A DNA stretch of 64,000 nucleotides from DASTCZ01 sp963704455 (GTDB lineage Bacteria; Acidobacteriota; Terriglobia; Acidiferrales; UBA7541): NCBI GenBank assembly GCA_963704455.1, contig OY969905.1:3844001-3908000 (forward strand), read 5' to 3'. A program made the position numbers and the translations under genes. The notes beneath the pieces were generated by a model. The model saw nothing but the letters and a program-made list of their open reading frames with translations. It did no database searches and was not told the origin of the DNA. This document shows positions 33,358 to 42,399 of the stretch, in pieces (within the stretch, counting starts at the first letter, position 1; every line of letters begins with the position of its first letter).

Positions 33358-35802
33358 CTACTCGTGCCGCAATGCGACGAGCGGGTCAACCTGCGTGGCG
33401 CGACGCGAAGGCAGATAGCAGGCCATTGCGGCGACGAAGGCCAGAAGCAGAGTGACTCCGATGAAGGCGAAGGGATCTACGGCCTTGATTTGGAAGAGCA
33501 GTCCGCCCAGGAATCGCGTCAATCCCCATGAGGCGGCAAGTCCGATGAGGAGTCCAATCCCGGCGAGGCCAAGTCCCTGGCGCAGCATGAGAGCAAGGAT
33601 TTGCCCACGCTGCGCTCCGAGCGCCAAACGGATGCCGACTTCATGCGTGCGCTTACCCGTAACGAAAGAGATCACTCCGTACACGCCGATGACAGCGAGG
33701 ATGAGAGAGAGTGCTCCGAGCACCCCGGCGAATATTGCTCCGGCGCGCAAGAGGAAGAATCCGTTTCCGCCATTGAGCGATTCGCTCATGGGCATGACGT
33801 CATACACGGGCAGATCCGGGTCGAGATTGCGAATGATGCCTTCGATTTGAGGAGAGATGCTTGCCTCGGGCAAGGCGGTGCGCACCTGAATTACGCGGCG
33901 TGCCGAATAACTTTGTTCCGCGGGGAGATAGAAATAAGGCTGCGGGTCTTCAAACAAGGATTGATACCTGCCATTGCGAGCGACACCGATGACTTCGATT
34001 TCCGGGCTATCGGTTTTTTTGATGCGGAAGCGGCGGCCAATGGGATCCTGTGCGGGCCAAAGTTGGCTTACCATCGTTTCGTTAATAATGGCAACGGGGA
34101 CGGAAGTTTTTGTGTCCTGCGCTGTAAAATTTCGCCCGCGGAGAAGCGTGATATCGAGAGTCTGGAAATAATCATCGTCCACAATGTTGTAACCAATGTT
34201 TGGAACCTGTCCGAGTGGTAGCGCCAGGTCGCCTTGTCTCCAAACGCGGTCACTCAAACTGTCATTCCCAAGTGGGACTGAAAACGCCAGACTGGCGGAA
34301 TCGACGCCGGGCAAGGCGCGCACGCGCGTGGCGACGTCACGATAGAACGCGGTTCCTCGGGCTTCGCTATAGTTCAATTGGCTCAGATCAACGGAGGCGA
34401 GAAGAACGCCATTCGTGCGGAACCCCAGATCCGCGTGCTCTGCAGTTTGCAAACTGCGGAGGAAAAGGCCCGCAATGATTAAGACAACGCAAGAACCAGC
34501 CACTTGAGCGACAACCAACGCACCTCGCAGGCGGTTGCGGCCGGCGCCCGCGGAATCGGAGCGGCCACCCTCGCGCAAGGATTCGTTGAGATCCGTGCGC
34601 GAAGCACGGATGGCAGGGCCCAGGCCGGCCAGTATGCCGGAAAAGGCGACGATGCCTCCGATAACTGCGAAGACGCGCCAGTCAAAGCTGAAGTCTATGT
34701 GTAAAGGAACGTCGCCGGGGAGTCGAAGCGTACTAGCAAGAGTTGAAAGCCATGAACCCAGCGCGGCGCCTGCGAGACCTCCGATGGCGGCGAGAAGGAC
34801 GCTTTCGGTAAGAAGCTGGCGCACCAAACGCATCCTGCCAGCGCCCATAGATGCGCGGATAGCGAGTTCCTTGGCGCGTCCGGCACCGCGCACGAGGAGG
34901 AGATTGGCGACGTTGACGCAAGTGACCAGCAGAACGAGCCCCGCCATGGCCAGGAAAACGGTGACGACGAGTGGCATCGCAGTGGACGAGCCGGCTTCGG
35001 GCCGCGCCAGACGTTCGGGGATGACGTCCACTGTAATGTCCTTATTCGTGGCCGGATATGTCTCGGCGAGATGGCCGGCGATAAGCTGCAGAGACGCGCG
35101 GGCTTGGGCACGGGAAACCCCCGGGCGCGGGCGCGCGAGGACATGCAAGCCATGGCGACTTCGATTCGTAAGCACGTCAGCATCGGAAAGTCCGAAGGGG
35201 AGGAACACTCCGATTTCGGCAGGGGTATAAGGTCCAAAGAATCCCTTCGGAGAGACTCCAATGACGGTGGAGGCCTTCCCGTTTACGGTGATATTTTTTC
35301 CGATGATTCCCGCATCGCCGCCGAAACGCTGCAGCCAGTAGGAATAGCTCAAGATGACCACAGGCGTCGCACCGGATTTCTCGGACTCGCCCGGAAAGAC
35401 CAAACTGCCTAGCGCTGGTTGTAGACCAAGCACGTCAAAAAAATCAGCGGTAATGTAATTGGCAAAGGCACGGTCACTCCGTCCGTCCGCGCGAACTCCC
35501 ACAAAATCCATGTTGTATGCGGCCATCGCGGAGAAAGCGTTCGATCCAGCGCGAAAATCCTGGTAGTCAAGGAACGAAGGGCCATGCGGGTCCTGGTTTC
35601 CGGGGTGACGGATGGCGATTACTTCGAGGTTCGCGTTGTCTTTGCCGGGCAGCGGCCGAAGCAAGAATCCGTTGACGACACCGAAAATTGCGGCGCTGGC
35701 GCCAATACCAAGCGCTAAGGTGAGAACGGCTAGCGCCGTGAAGGCCGGGCTCTTGGTGAGCATGCGTATGGCGTAGCGAATGTCCTGCGTCAGCGTGTGC
35801 AT
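33358..35802 (-). CDS. FtsX/MacB-type ABC transporter permease, ADOP family
   Basis: 814 residues with the arrangement of acidobacterial duplicated orphan permeases: TM1 after LTQDIRYAIRMLTKSPAFTALAVLTLALG, a MacB-PCD periplasmic domain, three membrane helices near residues 280-400, a second periplasmic domain, and three C-terminal helices ending in LPSRRATQVDPLVALRHE. The internal DVIPERLARPEAGSSTAM loop sits in the first domain region. No ATPase gene is adjacent, as expected for orphan ADOP members. Predicted role: a mechanotransmission-type permease for an unknown substrate. GGAG lies just before ATG 35802. Flanked on both sides by copies of a 37-bp hairpin. Confidence 0.92.
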   Translation of the reverse strand: MHTLTQDIRYAIRMLTKSPAFTALAVLTLALGIGASAAIFGVVNGFLLRPLPGKDNANLEVIAIRHPGNQDPHGPSFLDYQDFRAGSNAFSAMAAYNMDFVGVRADGRSDRAFANYITADFFDVLGLQPALGSLVFPGESEKSGATPVVILSYSYWLQRFGGDAGIIGKNITVNGKASTVIGVSPKGFFGPYTPAEIGVFLPFGLSDADVLTNRSRHGLHVLARPRPGVSRAQARASLQLIAGHLAETYPATNKDITVDVIPERLARPEAGSSTAMPLVVTVFLAMAGLVLLVTCVNVANLLLVRGAGRAKELAIRASMGAGRMRLVRQLLTESVLLAAIGGLAGAALGSWLSTLASTLRLPGDVPLHIDFSFDWRVFAVIGGIVAFSGILAGLGPAIRASRTDLNESLREGGRSDSAGAGRNRLRGALVVAQVAGSCVVLIIAGLFLRSLQTAEHADLGFRTNGVLLASVDLSQLNYSEARGTAFYRDVATRVRALPGVDSASLAFSVPLGNDSLSDRVWRQGDLALPLGQVPNIGYNIVDDDYFQTLDITLLRGRNFTAQDTKTSVPVAIINETMVSQLWPAQDPIGRRFRIKKTDSPEIEVIGVARNGRYQSLFEDPQPYFYLPAEQSYSARRVIQVRTALPEASISPQIEGIIRNLDPDLPVYDVMPMSESLNGGNGFFLLRAGAIFAGVLGALSLILAVIGVYGVISFVTGKRTHEVGIRLALGAQRGQILALMLRQGLGLAGIGLLIGLAASWGLTRFLGGLLFQIKAVDPFAFIGVTLLLAFVAAMACYLPSRRATQVDPLVALRHE

Positions 35803-35925
35803 AGGATCTCCATTAGATTTAGCTATATATGGATACGCTGGATTAGGGAGGAACGTTCCGGCAATAGTAACACCTGGAGCTGAAGGACCGGTGCGGAAAG
35901 CCCGATGCGACCCTCTCTTGGCGAA

Positions 35926-35962
35926 GCGCCCCGCGAGCCGACTGCATTTGGCCGCAGGGCGC
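35926..35962. repeat. 37-bp hairpin repeat, copy B (flanks ADOP permease gene)
   Basis: GCGCCCCG ... CAGGGCGC with the same internal plan and length as the copy at 33272-33308; the two differ at only a few positions, including the compensating CGAGCC/GGCCG stem. Confidence 0.85.
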
Positions 35963-35998
35963 AGGTCTCTTATTCAGTGTGTGCGGGCCGGCAGTTAG

Positions 35999-38900
35999 TT
36001 ATGGTTGTCCCTTTTTGGGATACGCGGGGCGCGACGGCATGGGAGGCACTTTCTTCAAAGCTTCCATTGCCAGCTCGATGGCCTTCTCGAGTTGTGGATC
36101 GTGGCCGCCAACGACAAGGTCCGGCCGTTCCTGAACGGTATAGTCCGGATCCACGCCGACGTTTTCGACGATCCAGTGAGCGACGCCGCCCTCCGTGGAC
36201 CAGAAGCCGGCCTCTGGAGCAGTGACGGAGCCGCCATCCATGGTGGGAATGAGCCGGGAATAGCCAATCAAACCACCCCAGGTGCGCGTACCAACAATGG
36301 GCCCAATCTTCTGCTCGTGAAAGAAATAGGGGAAGCAGTCACCGCCGGAGCCGGCGAGTTCATTCACGAGCATGATCTTCGGGCCAAAGATGGCTACCGG
36401 GGGCCACGGCAAATCCTTGCCGTCGCGTGGGGCCAAAACGGCAAGCATGGTGCGCTGGAGTTTTTCGGTGTAGAAGTCTGGAATTGACCCGCCGTGGTTA
36501 TAGCGTTCATCCACAATGAGGCCTTCCTTGCCGAGCTGCGCGGTGAGGTATTTGTCGAACATGATGACGCCCGGGATGCTCGTATCGGTGACGTGCATGT
36601 ATCCGATGCGGCCGCCAGTGGCCTGGTCAACAATCTTGCGGCGAGATTCGACCCAGTCGATGTAACGCAACTGGTTTTCATTGCCGATGGGGCGAACGAC
36701 AATTTCCCACGCGCCGTCGGAAGAAGGTTTGTCGTTGATCTTCAACGCGACGACCTGGTTCGCCAATCCCTGGAAGTAGGAGTACACCTCATTCGTGGCG
36801 CGAACAGGGGCGCCGTTGACGGCGATGAGGTAGTTGCCCTCCTTCACCTTCAACCCCGGTTCGGTGAGCGGCGAGCGCGTAGCGGGATTCCAGTTTTCAC
36901 CGGCGAATATTTTCTTAATGCGGTAGTAACCTTGATCCACGTCAAAGTCCGCGCCGAGCATGCCAACGCCTACGCGCGGGACTTCCACCGTTTCGCCGCC
37001 CGCCACATAGGTGTGAGATGTGCTTAGCTCGGAGATGAGTTCGCCAATGATATAGCTGAGGTCGCTGCGGTGTTCCACGTAAGGCAGCAACGCTTCGTAG
37101 CGCTTGCCGAGCTTTGCCCAGTCAAGCCCGCCCATTCCCGGGTCGTAGTAGAAATCGCGTTCGATTCGCCAGCATTCGTGGAAGATCTCCGGCCATTCGA
37201 GTTTCGGATCCACGAGCGCCGTCATGCCGGCGGTATTCAATCTTCCGTCGCCGACATGGGCCTTGCCGGGAATGGCGTCCGTGATTCCCCAAATGGGCCC
37301 GGCGTTATACAGCACTTTGCCGCCGTCCTCGTCGAGTTCATAACCGCCTATTCCGTCGAGAACGACTTTGTCTTCGCGGGCCTTCAGGTCGTAAACGTGG
37401 AGCGACAATGGAGGGTGGCCGAGGCCGGGGCCTCCCGCTTCGAGCGCTTGTTGGGGGACCGAGACGTAAAAAAGCTTACCCTTGCGGACGGTGAGGTTCT
37501 GATACAACCCTGCTGGAACGGGCACTTGAGTGACCCGGTTGCCGAGACCGTCCAAATCAATTTGAATTGGCTTCGGAGTTTTGTCCTCTGCCTTCGCTCC
37601 GGCTGGCGGAGTTGCAGCCGCGGGGGGCGTTTGGGCGCCAGCTGGCGGCGCTGCGGCTGGCGGCGCGGCTGCACCGCCATTCGCGGCCGGCTTTTCCGGC
37701 GGCTTTTTATCGTCCGCGGGCTTTTCCTCGTCGCTCTGCGGAGCGAATGGGGACGGTTCGTCCGCTTTCAGTGTGAGAGCGAATATGCCCGTCGTATCGT
37801 AATAGTTGAAGCGCTGGTCAAGCACGCCAGAGCTTGGATAGAAAAAGCGCTGGGAGAGAAAGAATAGATATTTGCCGTCGGGATCGAAAACGGGTTCTGA
37901 GTCGCTGTAGAACCCGGAAGTCACGTGCGTTGATTTCTTCTGGTCGAGCGAATAGAGATAGATTGAACTGGCGCGATTTGGGCCGCTCTTCGAGTAAGTA
38001 ATCCACTTGGTATCCGGAGACCACGTGGCATCGCCGATCGTGCCGAAATCGTCGTGATCCACCTCGACAGGCTGCTTTGCATCGATGTCCACGTACCAGA
38101 GGCGCAATGACTTGTCCCAGTAAATCAGCTTCTTGTTGTCGGGAGACCATCGCAACCCGTAACGATACTCGTGGCCGTCATTGGTGATGCGGATTTCATC
38201 GCCGCCCATCTGGGGCCGGATGTAGATTTCAAATTCGCCGGACTTGTCGGAGAAATAGGCGATCCACTTTCCATCGGGGGACCACGCCGGATCTTGCTCG
38301 TGAATTCCGGGCGTCATGGTGATGTTGCGCGGGCTGCCGTGTTCGGCGGGAAGAGTGAAGATGTCGCCGCGCGCTTCAAACACCGCACGCGCGCCGCTCG
38401 GCGAGATGCCCGCACCGCGGATCTGAGACGCAACATTTTTCACTTCCGCGCGCGATTCAACATCGTCACCCGAGACGGTGATGTGAATTTGCGTGGTCTT
38501 CTCGGAGGCGAGATCAAAGGTGTAAAGCAGGCCGCCATTTTCAAACACGATGGCGTCGGGGCCGAGGCTGGGCCACTTGATGTCGTATTCCGTGAAGGTG
38601 GTGAGTTTGCGGGTTTTCTTTGAGCCGAGGTCATAGCGATACAGGTTCATCGCGCCATCGAGATCGGAGATGAAATAGATCGTGTCCCCATGCCACATGG
38701 GGAAAAGATCCATGCCCTTTGTATTCGGCAGCTCGGAGTAAGTGTTGTTCTTCAAGTCGTAGATGCCGATGGGCGGTTTCCAACCGCCGCGGTAATGCTT
38801 CCAGGTGCGGAAGTCCTGCGAGGTGGGCAGATAGGCTATGCGCTTGCCGTCGGGCGAAAAACTGGTGAGGCTGGCGCGAGGAACGGGGAGCATATCCGGC

Positions 38901-39403
38901 ACGCCGCCTTCGGGCGAAACGGTGAAGAGCCGCGTGTAATCGGGCGGCTGGCTGAAACGATTGGAGCGGAACAGAATGTGCTTGCCGTCGGGAGTCCAGC
39001 CGAGAACCAGATCCGCTGCGGGATGGTAGGTCAGGCGCTTGGGCTCACCGCCGGATTCGGGCATCACGAAGACGTCGGTGTTGCCGTCATAGTCGCCGGT
39101 GAAGGCGATCCATTTTCCGTCAGGGGAAAATTTTGGAAACACTTCTTCGCCGGGATGGGCGGTCAGGCGATGGGCCATGCCACCAGCGCGCGCGACGATC
39201 CATAAATCGCCGGCGTAGGTGAAAACGATGTGGTCCTTGGAAACGTCCGGATAGCGCAGCAGGCGAGTGTCCTGCGCCTGCGCCGGGGCGGCGATTGCGG
39301 CCGCGAGAAAAATAATACAAGCAAGCATCCACTTCATTGCGTTCATTGCGCGATTCACGTTCGCGCGGCCTACCACTGCGCTTGAAATTGTTGCGCGGCC
39401 CAT
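35999..39403 (-). CDS. Tricorn-type protease (PD40 propeller plus PDZ and S41 catalytic core)
   Basis: 1134 residues. A signal peptide (residues 24-45, ending APAQAQ) sits after a 22-residue basic N extension. PD40/WD-like repeats (FSPDGKWIAFTGDYDG, WTPDGKHILFRSN, WSPDGKWIAYFSDKSG, WSPDTKWITYSKSGP) fill the N-terminal half. A Pro/Ala linker (about 570-620) precedes a second beta region, a PDZ-like GNYLIAVNGAPVRATNEV segment, and the S41 core with the nucleophile Ser1019 in AGSGGDCFPY. By analogy it degrades oligopeptides, here outside the cytoplasm. AAGGAGAG precedes ATG 39403, supporting the long N terminus. Monocistronic. Confidence 0.93.
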   Translation of the reverse strand: MGRATISSAVVGRANVNRAMNAMKWMLACIIFLAAAIAAPAQAQDTRLLRYPDVSKDHIVFTYAGDLWIVARAGGMAHRLTAHPGEEVFPKFSPDGKWIAFTGDYDGNTDVFVMPESGGEPKRLTYHPAADLVLGWTPDGKHILFRSNRFSQPPDYTRLFTVSPEGGVPDMLPVPRASLTSFSPDGKRIAYLPTSQDFRTWKHYRGGWKPPIGIYDLKNNTYSELPNTKGMDLFPMWHGDTIYFISDLDGAMNLYRYDLGSKKTRKLTTFTEYDIKWPSLGPDAIVFENGGLLYTFDLASEKTTQIHITVSGDDVESRAEVKNVASQIRGAGISPSGARAVFEARGDIFTLPAEHGSPRNITMTPGIHEQDPAWSPDGKWIAYFSDKSGEFEIYIRPQMGGDEIRITNDGHEYRYGLRWSPDNKKLIYWDKSLRLWYVDIDAKQPVEVDHDDFGTIGDATWSPDTKWITYSKSGPNRASSIYLYSLDQKKSTHVTSGFYSDSEPVFDPDGKYLFFLSQRFFYPSSGVLDQRFNYYDTTGIFALTLKADEPSPFAPQSDEEKPADDKKPPEKPAANGGAAAPPAAAPPAGAQTPPAAATPPAGAKAEDKTPKPIQIDLDGLGNRVTQVPVPAGLYQNLTVRKGKLFYVSVPQQALEAGGPGLGHPPLSLHVYDLKAREDKVVLDGIGGYELDEDGGKVLYNAGPIWGITDAIPGKAHVGDGRLNTAGMTALVDPKLEWPEIFHECWRIERDFYYDPGMGGLDWAKLGKRYEALLPYVEHRSDLSYIIGELISELSTSHTYVAGGETVEVPRVGVGMLGADFDVDQGYYRIKKIFAGENWNPATRSPLTEPGLKVKEGNYLIAVNGAPVRATNEVYSYFQGLANQVVALKINDKPSSDGAWEIVVRPIGNENQLRYIDWVESRRKIVDQATGGRIGYMHVTDTSIPGVIMFDKYLTAQLGKEGLIVDERYNHGGSIPDFYTEKLQRTMLAVLAPRDGKDLPWPPVAIFGPKIMLVNELAGSGGDCFPYFFHEQKIGPIVGTRTWGGLIGYSRLIPTMDGGSVTAPEAGFWSTEGGVAHWIVENVGVDPDYTVQERPDLVVGGHDPQLEKAIELAMEALKKVPPMPSRPAYPKKGQP

Positions 39404-39623
39404 TGCTCTCCTTTTGGTCTGACCCGACCCCCGGGAAGGTGTTACGTTGTCCGGGAAAGTGGCGGCATTCTACCATTCCTGCGCGTAGTTCCCACACCCC
39501 TGCACGTTGTTATACGCGGGGGCGGAGCAGGATGTTTCGCACGAGTGCGGTTTATTGGCGATGGAAACTGAGCTTTGTGGCTGCGGAGAGCGGGTTTCTG
39601 GTGTGATAACATTGAAATGCAGC

Positions 39624-40973
39624 ATGGGCATGCAGGAAGAAGATTGTTTTGCCGTGAACCGCTGGATATTGCCTCACCTCAAAGATTGCCGACCCCGAAG
39701 ATTCCGGGCTCGAATTTCCCGTATTACGCTGGTTTATCTGGGATTCCTTGCGTTCGTGTGCGGCGGAGTTTGCGCGCCGGTTGCGAGGGCGGATGATGCG
39801 GTCTGGCTAGCCGCGCGCGAATTGGCACGAAAGCTTGAAGGGCAACTCGATCCGAAGCAGACCATTTCTATCCAGATACAGGACCTCACAGGGGAATTGT
39901 CCACTACGGACCGGGCAAGTGTAATCACCGCGTTTGCCTCTGAGATGCTTTCTCGAGGGGTTCATGTCATTTTTGACGGTACGGTAGAACCAACAGTCCG
40001 CATGACTCTATCTGCGACTCCAAATTCACGACTTTGGACTGCTGAATTCATTCGGGATGCCAAGCCTCAAGTGGTCATCCTTCCGTTAGTGAGAGGCGAT
40101 GGCCGCGTTGTGCCGACTGAAACAGGCTCTGTTCGGATTGAACGCCACCTTATTTTTGAGCAGGCTGACCCGATCCTTGATTTCGCGATCATCAAAAGAC
40201 AAGATGCGGCGCCATCCAGAGTATTGATTATGGGAACTGAGGATTTGGCGCTTTTCGATCATGTGGACGGCAATTGGCGCCTGACGAAAAGCATTCCAAT
40301 CCCGCACGAGACGCCGATTCCACGCGACCCTCGCGGGATTTTGTTCGTTCACAAGCAGAACGATACGTTTTTTGTGGGGACCTTTGGGACAACATGCGAC
40401 GGCGATCTTCATTCGGGGCTTTCAATTAAGTGCAGGACACCTTCCTTTGGTTGGTCATTCGCAATTGCGCCGGATGCCATCTTCATCGAAGGGTTAGTTG
40501 AGAACCGAAATTATTTTCAACCGATCAACTCAGGTGATCAGGTTCCATCGGAGAAGGCAGGCAATTTGACGGTACAACGAGCGAACTCATTTTCCTGGGA
40601 AAGTTGGGGAGGGCCTGGTGGAGTAATTATCGAGGCCCTGTTGGACGGAAGGATATGGCTACAGGTTGGCGAAGAGAGATCGCACCCAATTAACCTTAAC
40701 CTGGGCAGTGACATCGCTCGGATTGGTGGGGGATGCGTAGACAATGCCTCGATACTGGTGACAGGGAGCTCGGACTATACGACGACAGATCGAGTGCAGG
40801 TTTTTCATGTCTCTGAAAAACGACTCGTCGCGGTTGGCGAAAGTGCTGAATTTCCGGGACCGATCAGAGTATTACAAGTCTCATTCAGTTCGGATCCGGT
40901 TCGTGCGGTGGTACGCAATCTGAAAACGGGGAATTATGAAGCGTACGAAATTACTCTCGCTTGCGATCGCTAG
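39624..40973 (+). CDS. Exported protein of unknown function, first gene of a sensing operon
   Basis: From ATG 39624 about 449 residues. A hydrophobic export segment (RITLVYLGFLAFVCGGVCAP, about residues 34-53) ends in PVARADD and is likely a cleavable signal or anchor. The mature part has a RASVITAFASEMLSRGVHVI segment and many beta strands, and no catalytic motif is clear. Other in-frame starts (TTG 39507, ATG 39630, GTG 39654) are possible; no strong ribosome site discriminates. The coding region overlaps the next gene, the solute-binding protein, by 38 bases, so coupled expression is likely. Confidence 0.65.
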   Translation: MGMQEEDCFAVNRWILPHLKDCRPRRFRARISRITLVYLGFLAFVCGGVCAPVARADDAVWLAARELARKLEGQLDPKQTISIQIQDLTGELSTTDRASVITAFASEMLSRGVHVIFDGTVEPTVRMTLSATPNSRLWTAEFIRDAKPQVVILPLVRGDGRVVPTETGSVRIERHLIFEQADPILDFAIIKRQDAAPSRVLIMGTEDLALFDHVDGNWRLTKSIPIPHETPIPRDPRGILFVHKQNDTFFVGTFGTTCDGDLHSGLSIKCRTPSFGWSFAIAPDAIFIEGLVENRNYFQPINSGDQVPSEKAGNLTVQRANSFSWESWGGPGGVIIEALLDGRIWLQVGEERSHPINLNLGSDIARIGGGCVDNASILVTGSSDYTTTDRVQVFHVSEKRLVAVGESAEFPGPIRVLQVSFSSDPVRAVVRNLKTGNYEAYEITLACDR

Positions 40974-42399
40974 TTTGATTTGCGCGGTCGCGCTACATTC
41001 GGCGCTGCACGCGGCGCAGCGGCCGCGGTATGGCGGGACGCTGCGTGTGGAGATGCGCGAGCGCGTCAACTCGATGGACCCGCGCGGATTTGATCCGGCT
41101 GCGGCGGGTTCGCAGGCGACGGAACGATTGCTTGGGCTTGTGTATGACCGCCTCGTGAGGATTGATGAGAGAGGGCAGCCGCAGCCGGCGCTCGCATTTT
41201 CATGGCAGCACGATGCGAATTTCACGCATTGGCAATTTCAGATTCACCCGGATGTGAGATTTCACGATGACACAAAATTAACGGCGGATATCGCGGTCGC
41301 GTCATTGCAGGCGCAGGACTGGCCTGCAACAGCTTTAGGTGGCGCGGTCACATTCGCGTTCACGTCTCCGCGTCCAAATCTTGCCGTGGAGCTTGCTAGT
41401 GGACGCAGCTTTATTTTTCATGCCGCGCAGGACACAGTCTTTGGCACTGGCGCGTTCCGCATCGCGGAATGGCAGGCGGGGCAGAAGCTTGTGCTTACTG
41501 CAAGCGAAGAATATTGGGCGGGCAGGCCGTTTGTGGATCGCGCAGAAATCACGCTGGGCATCTCGCCGCAGCAACAGATCAACGATCTTGAGTTGGGCCA
41601 CGCGGATGTGATCGAAGTGCTTCCCACATTGGCGCGGCGCGCCGGGCAAACGAGCGCGCGCGTATGGAATTCGTCTCCAGTGGATCTATTCGCGATTACG
41701 TTCACTCCCGGCCGGCCCGCCTCGCAGGACCCGCGCTTGGCGCAGGCGCTTTCGCTGGCGATTGACCGCGTGGCTATCGTCAACGTGATTTTGCAGAGGC
41801 AGGGCGAACCCGCGGCCAGCCTTCTTCCGCAGTGGCTTTCGGGCTATGCATTCCTTTTTCCCGCGGCGGTCAACCTGGAGCAGGCCAAGCAACTCCGAGC
41901 GCAAGTTCCCGCCATCCGGTCGCTGAGTCTGGTCTATGATGGAGGTGACCCAGTGGCCGTAACCGTTGCGGAGCGTTTCGCGGTGAACGCGCGGGATCTG
42001 GGGATTACGGTAAGCCTTTCCGCCGTGAACGCGGGCGCAGCCTCACCGAATGCGGATTTGCGGTTGGTACGGTGGCACATCGATGCACCGGATTCGCAGC
42101 AGGCGCTGGGCGTGTTGCTCGCGCGCGTGTCACAGCCGTTAGTTGCGGCGCAAGCGGGAGGCCAACCCGGAGCGCAATCTCCCGTGCTGGATACTCCCGA
42201 GAAGCGATACGCCGCGGAGCGGGCGGCGCTGGATACCGGCGGCGTAATCCCGCTCGCATTCGTCCCGGAGATTTATGCACTGGGGCCGAACGTGCGCGAC
42301 TGGATGGCGCCGCGGTGGGGCGGCTGGCGACTTGAAGATGTGTGGCTTGATTTGACGCCGAAGGCGGAGCAGTCCGCCGGGGGAAATAACAGACCTTGA
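40936..42399 (+). CDS. Family 5 extracellular solute-binding protein (peptide/nickel type), no permease nearby
   Basis: 487 residues, somewhat shorter than DppA/OppA. Signal peptide MKRTKLLSLAIASLICAVALHSALHA. The mature part opens AQRPRYGGTLRVEMRERVNSMDP, typical of SBP_bac_5, and continues with LLGLVYDRLVRIDERGQPQPALAFSW, VRFHDDTKLTADIAVASLQA and a GTGAFRIAEWQAGQKLVL block, all standard family landmarks. A lipobox is absent. GGGGAA precedes ATG 40936. The stop codon overlaps the TTG start of the histidine kinase by 4 bases. No ABC permease or ATPase of the Opp type is near, so a role in ligand sensing for the kinase is plausible. Confidence 0.9.
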   Translation: MKRTKLLSLAIASLICAVALHSALHAAQRPRYGGTLRVEMRERVNSMDPRGFDPAAAGSQATERLLGLVYDRLVRIDERGQPQPALAFSWQHDANFTHWQFQIHPDVRFHDDTKLTADIAVASLQAQDWPATALGGAVTFAFTSPRPNLAVELASGRSFIFHAAQDTVFGTGAFRIAEWQAGQKLVLTASEEYWAGRPFVDRAEITLGISPQQQINDLELGHADVIEVLPTLARRAGQTSARVWNSSPVDLFAITFTPGRPASQDPRLAQALSLAIDRVAIVNVILQRQGEPAASLLPQWLSGYAFLFPAAVNLEQAKQLRAQVPAIRSLSLVYDGGDPVAVTVAERFAVNARDLGITVSLSAVNAGAASPNADLRLVRWHIDAPDSQQALGVLLARVSQPLVAAQAGGQPGAQSPVLDTPEKRYAAERAALDTGGVIPLAFVPEIYALGPNVRDWMAPRWGGWRLEDVWLDLTPKAEQSAGGNNRP

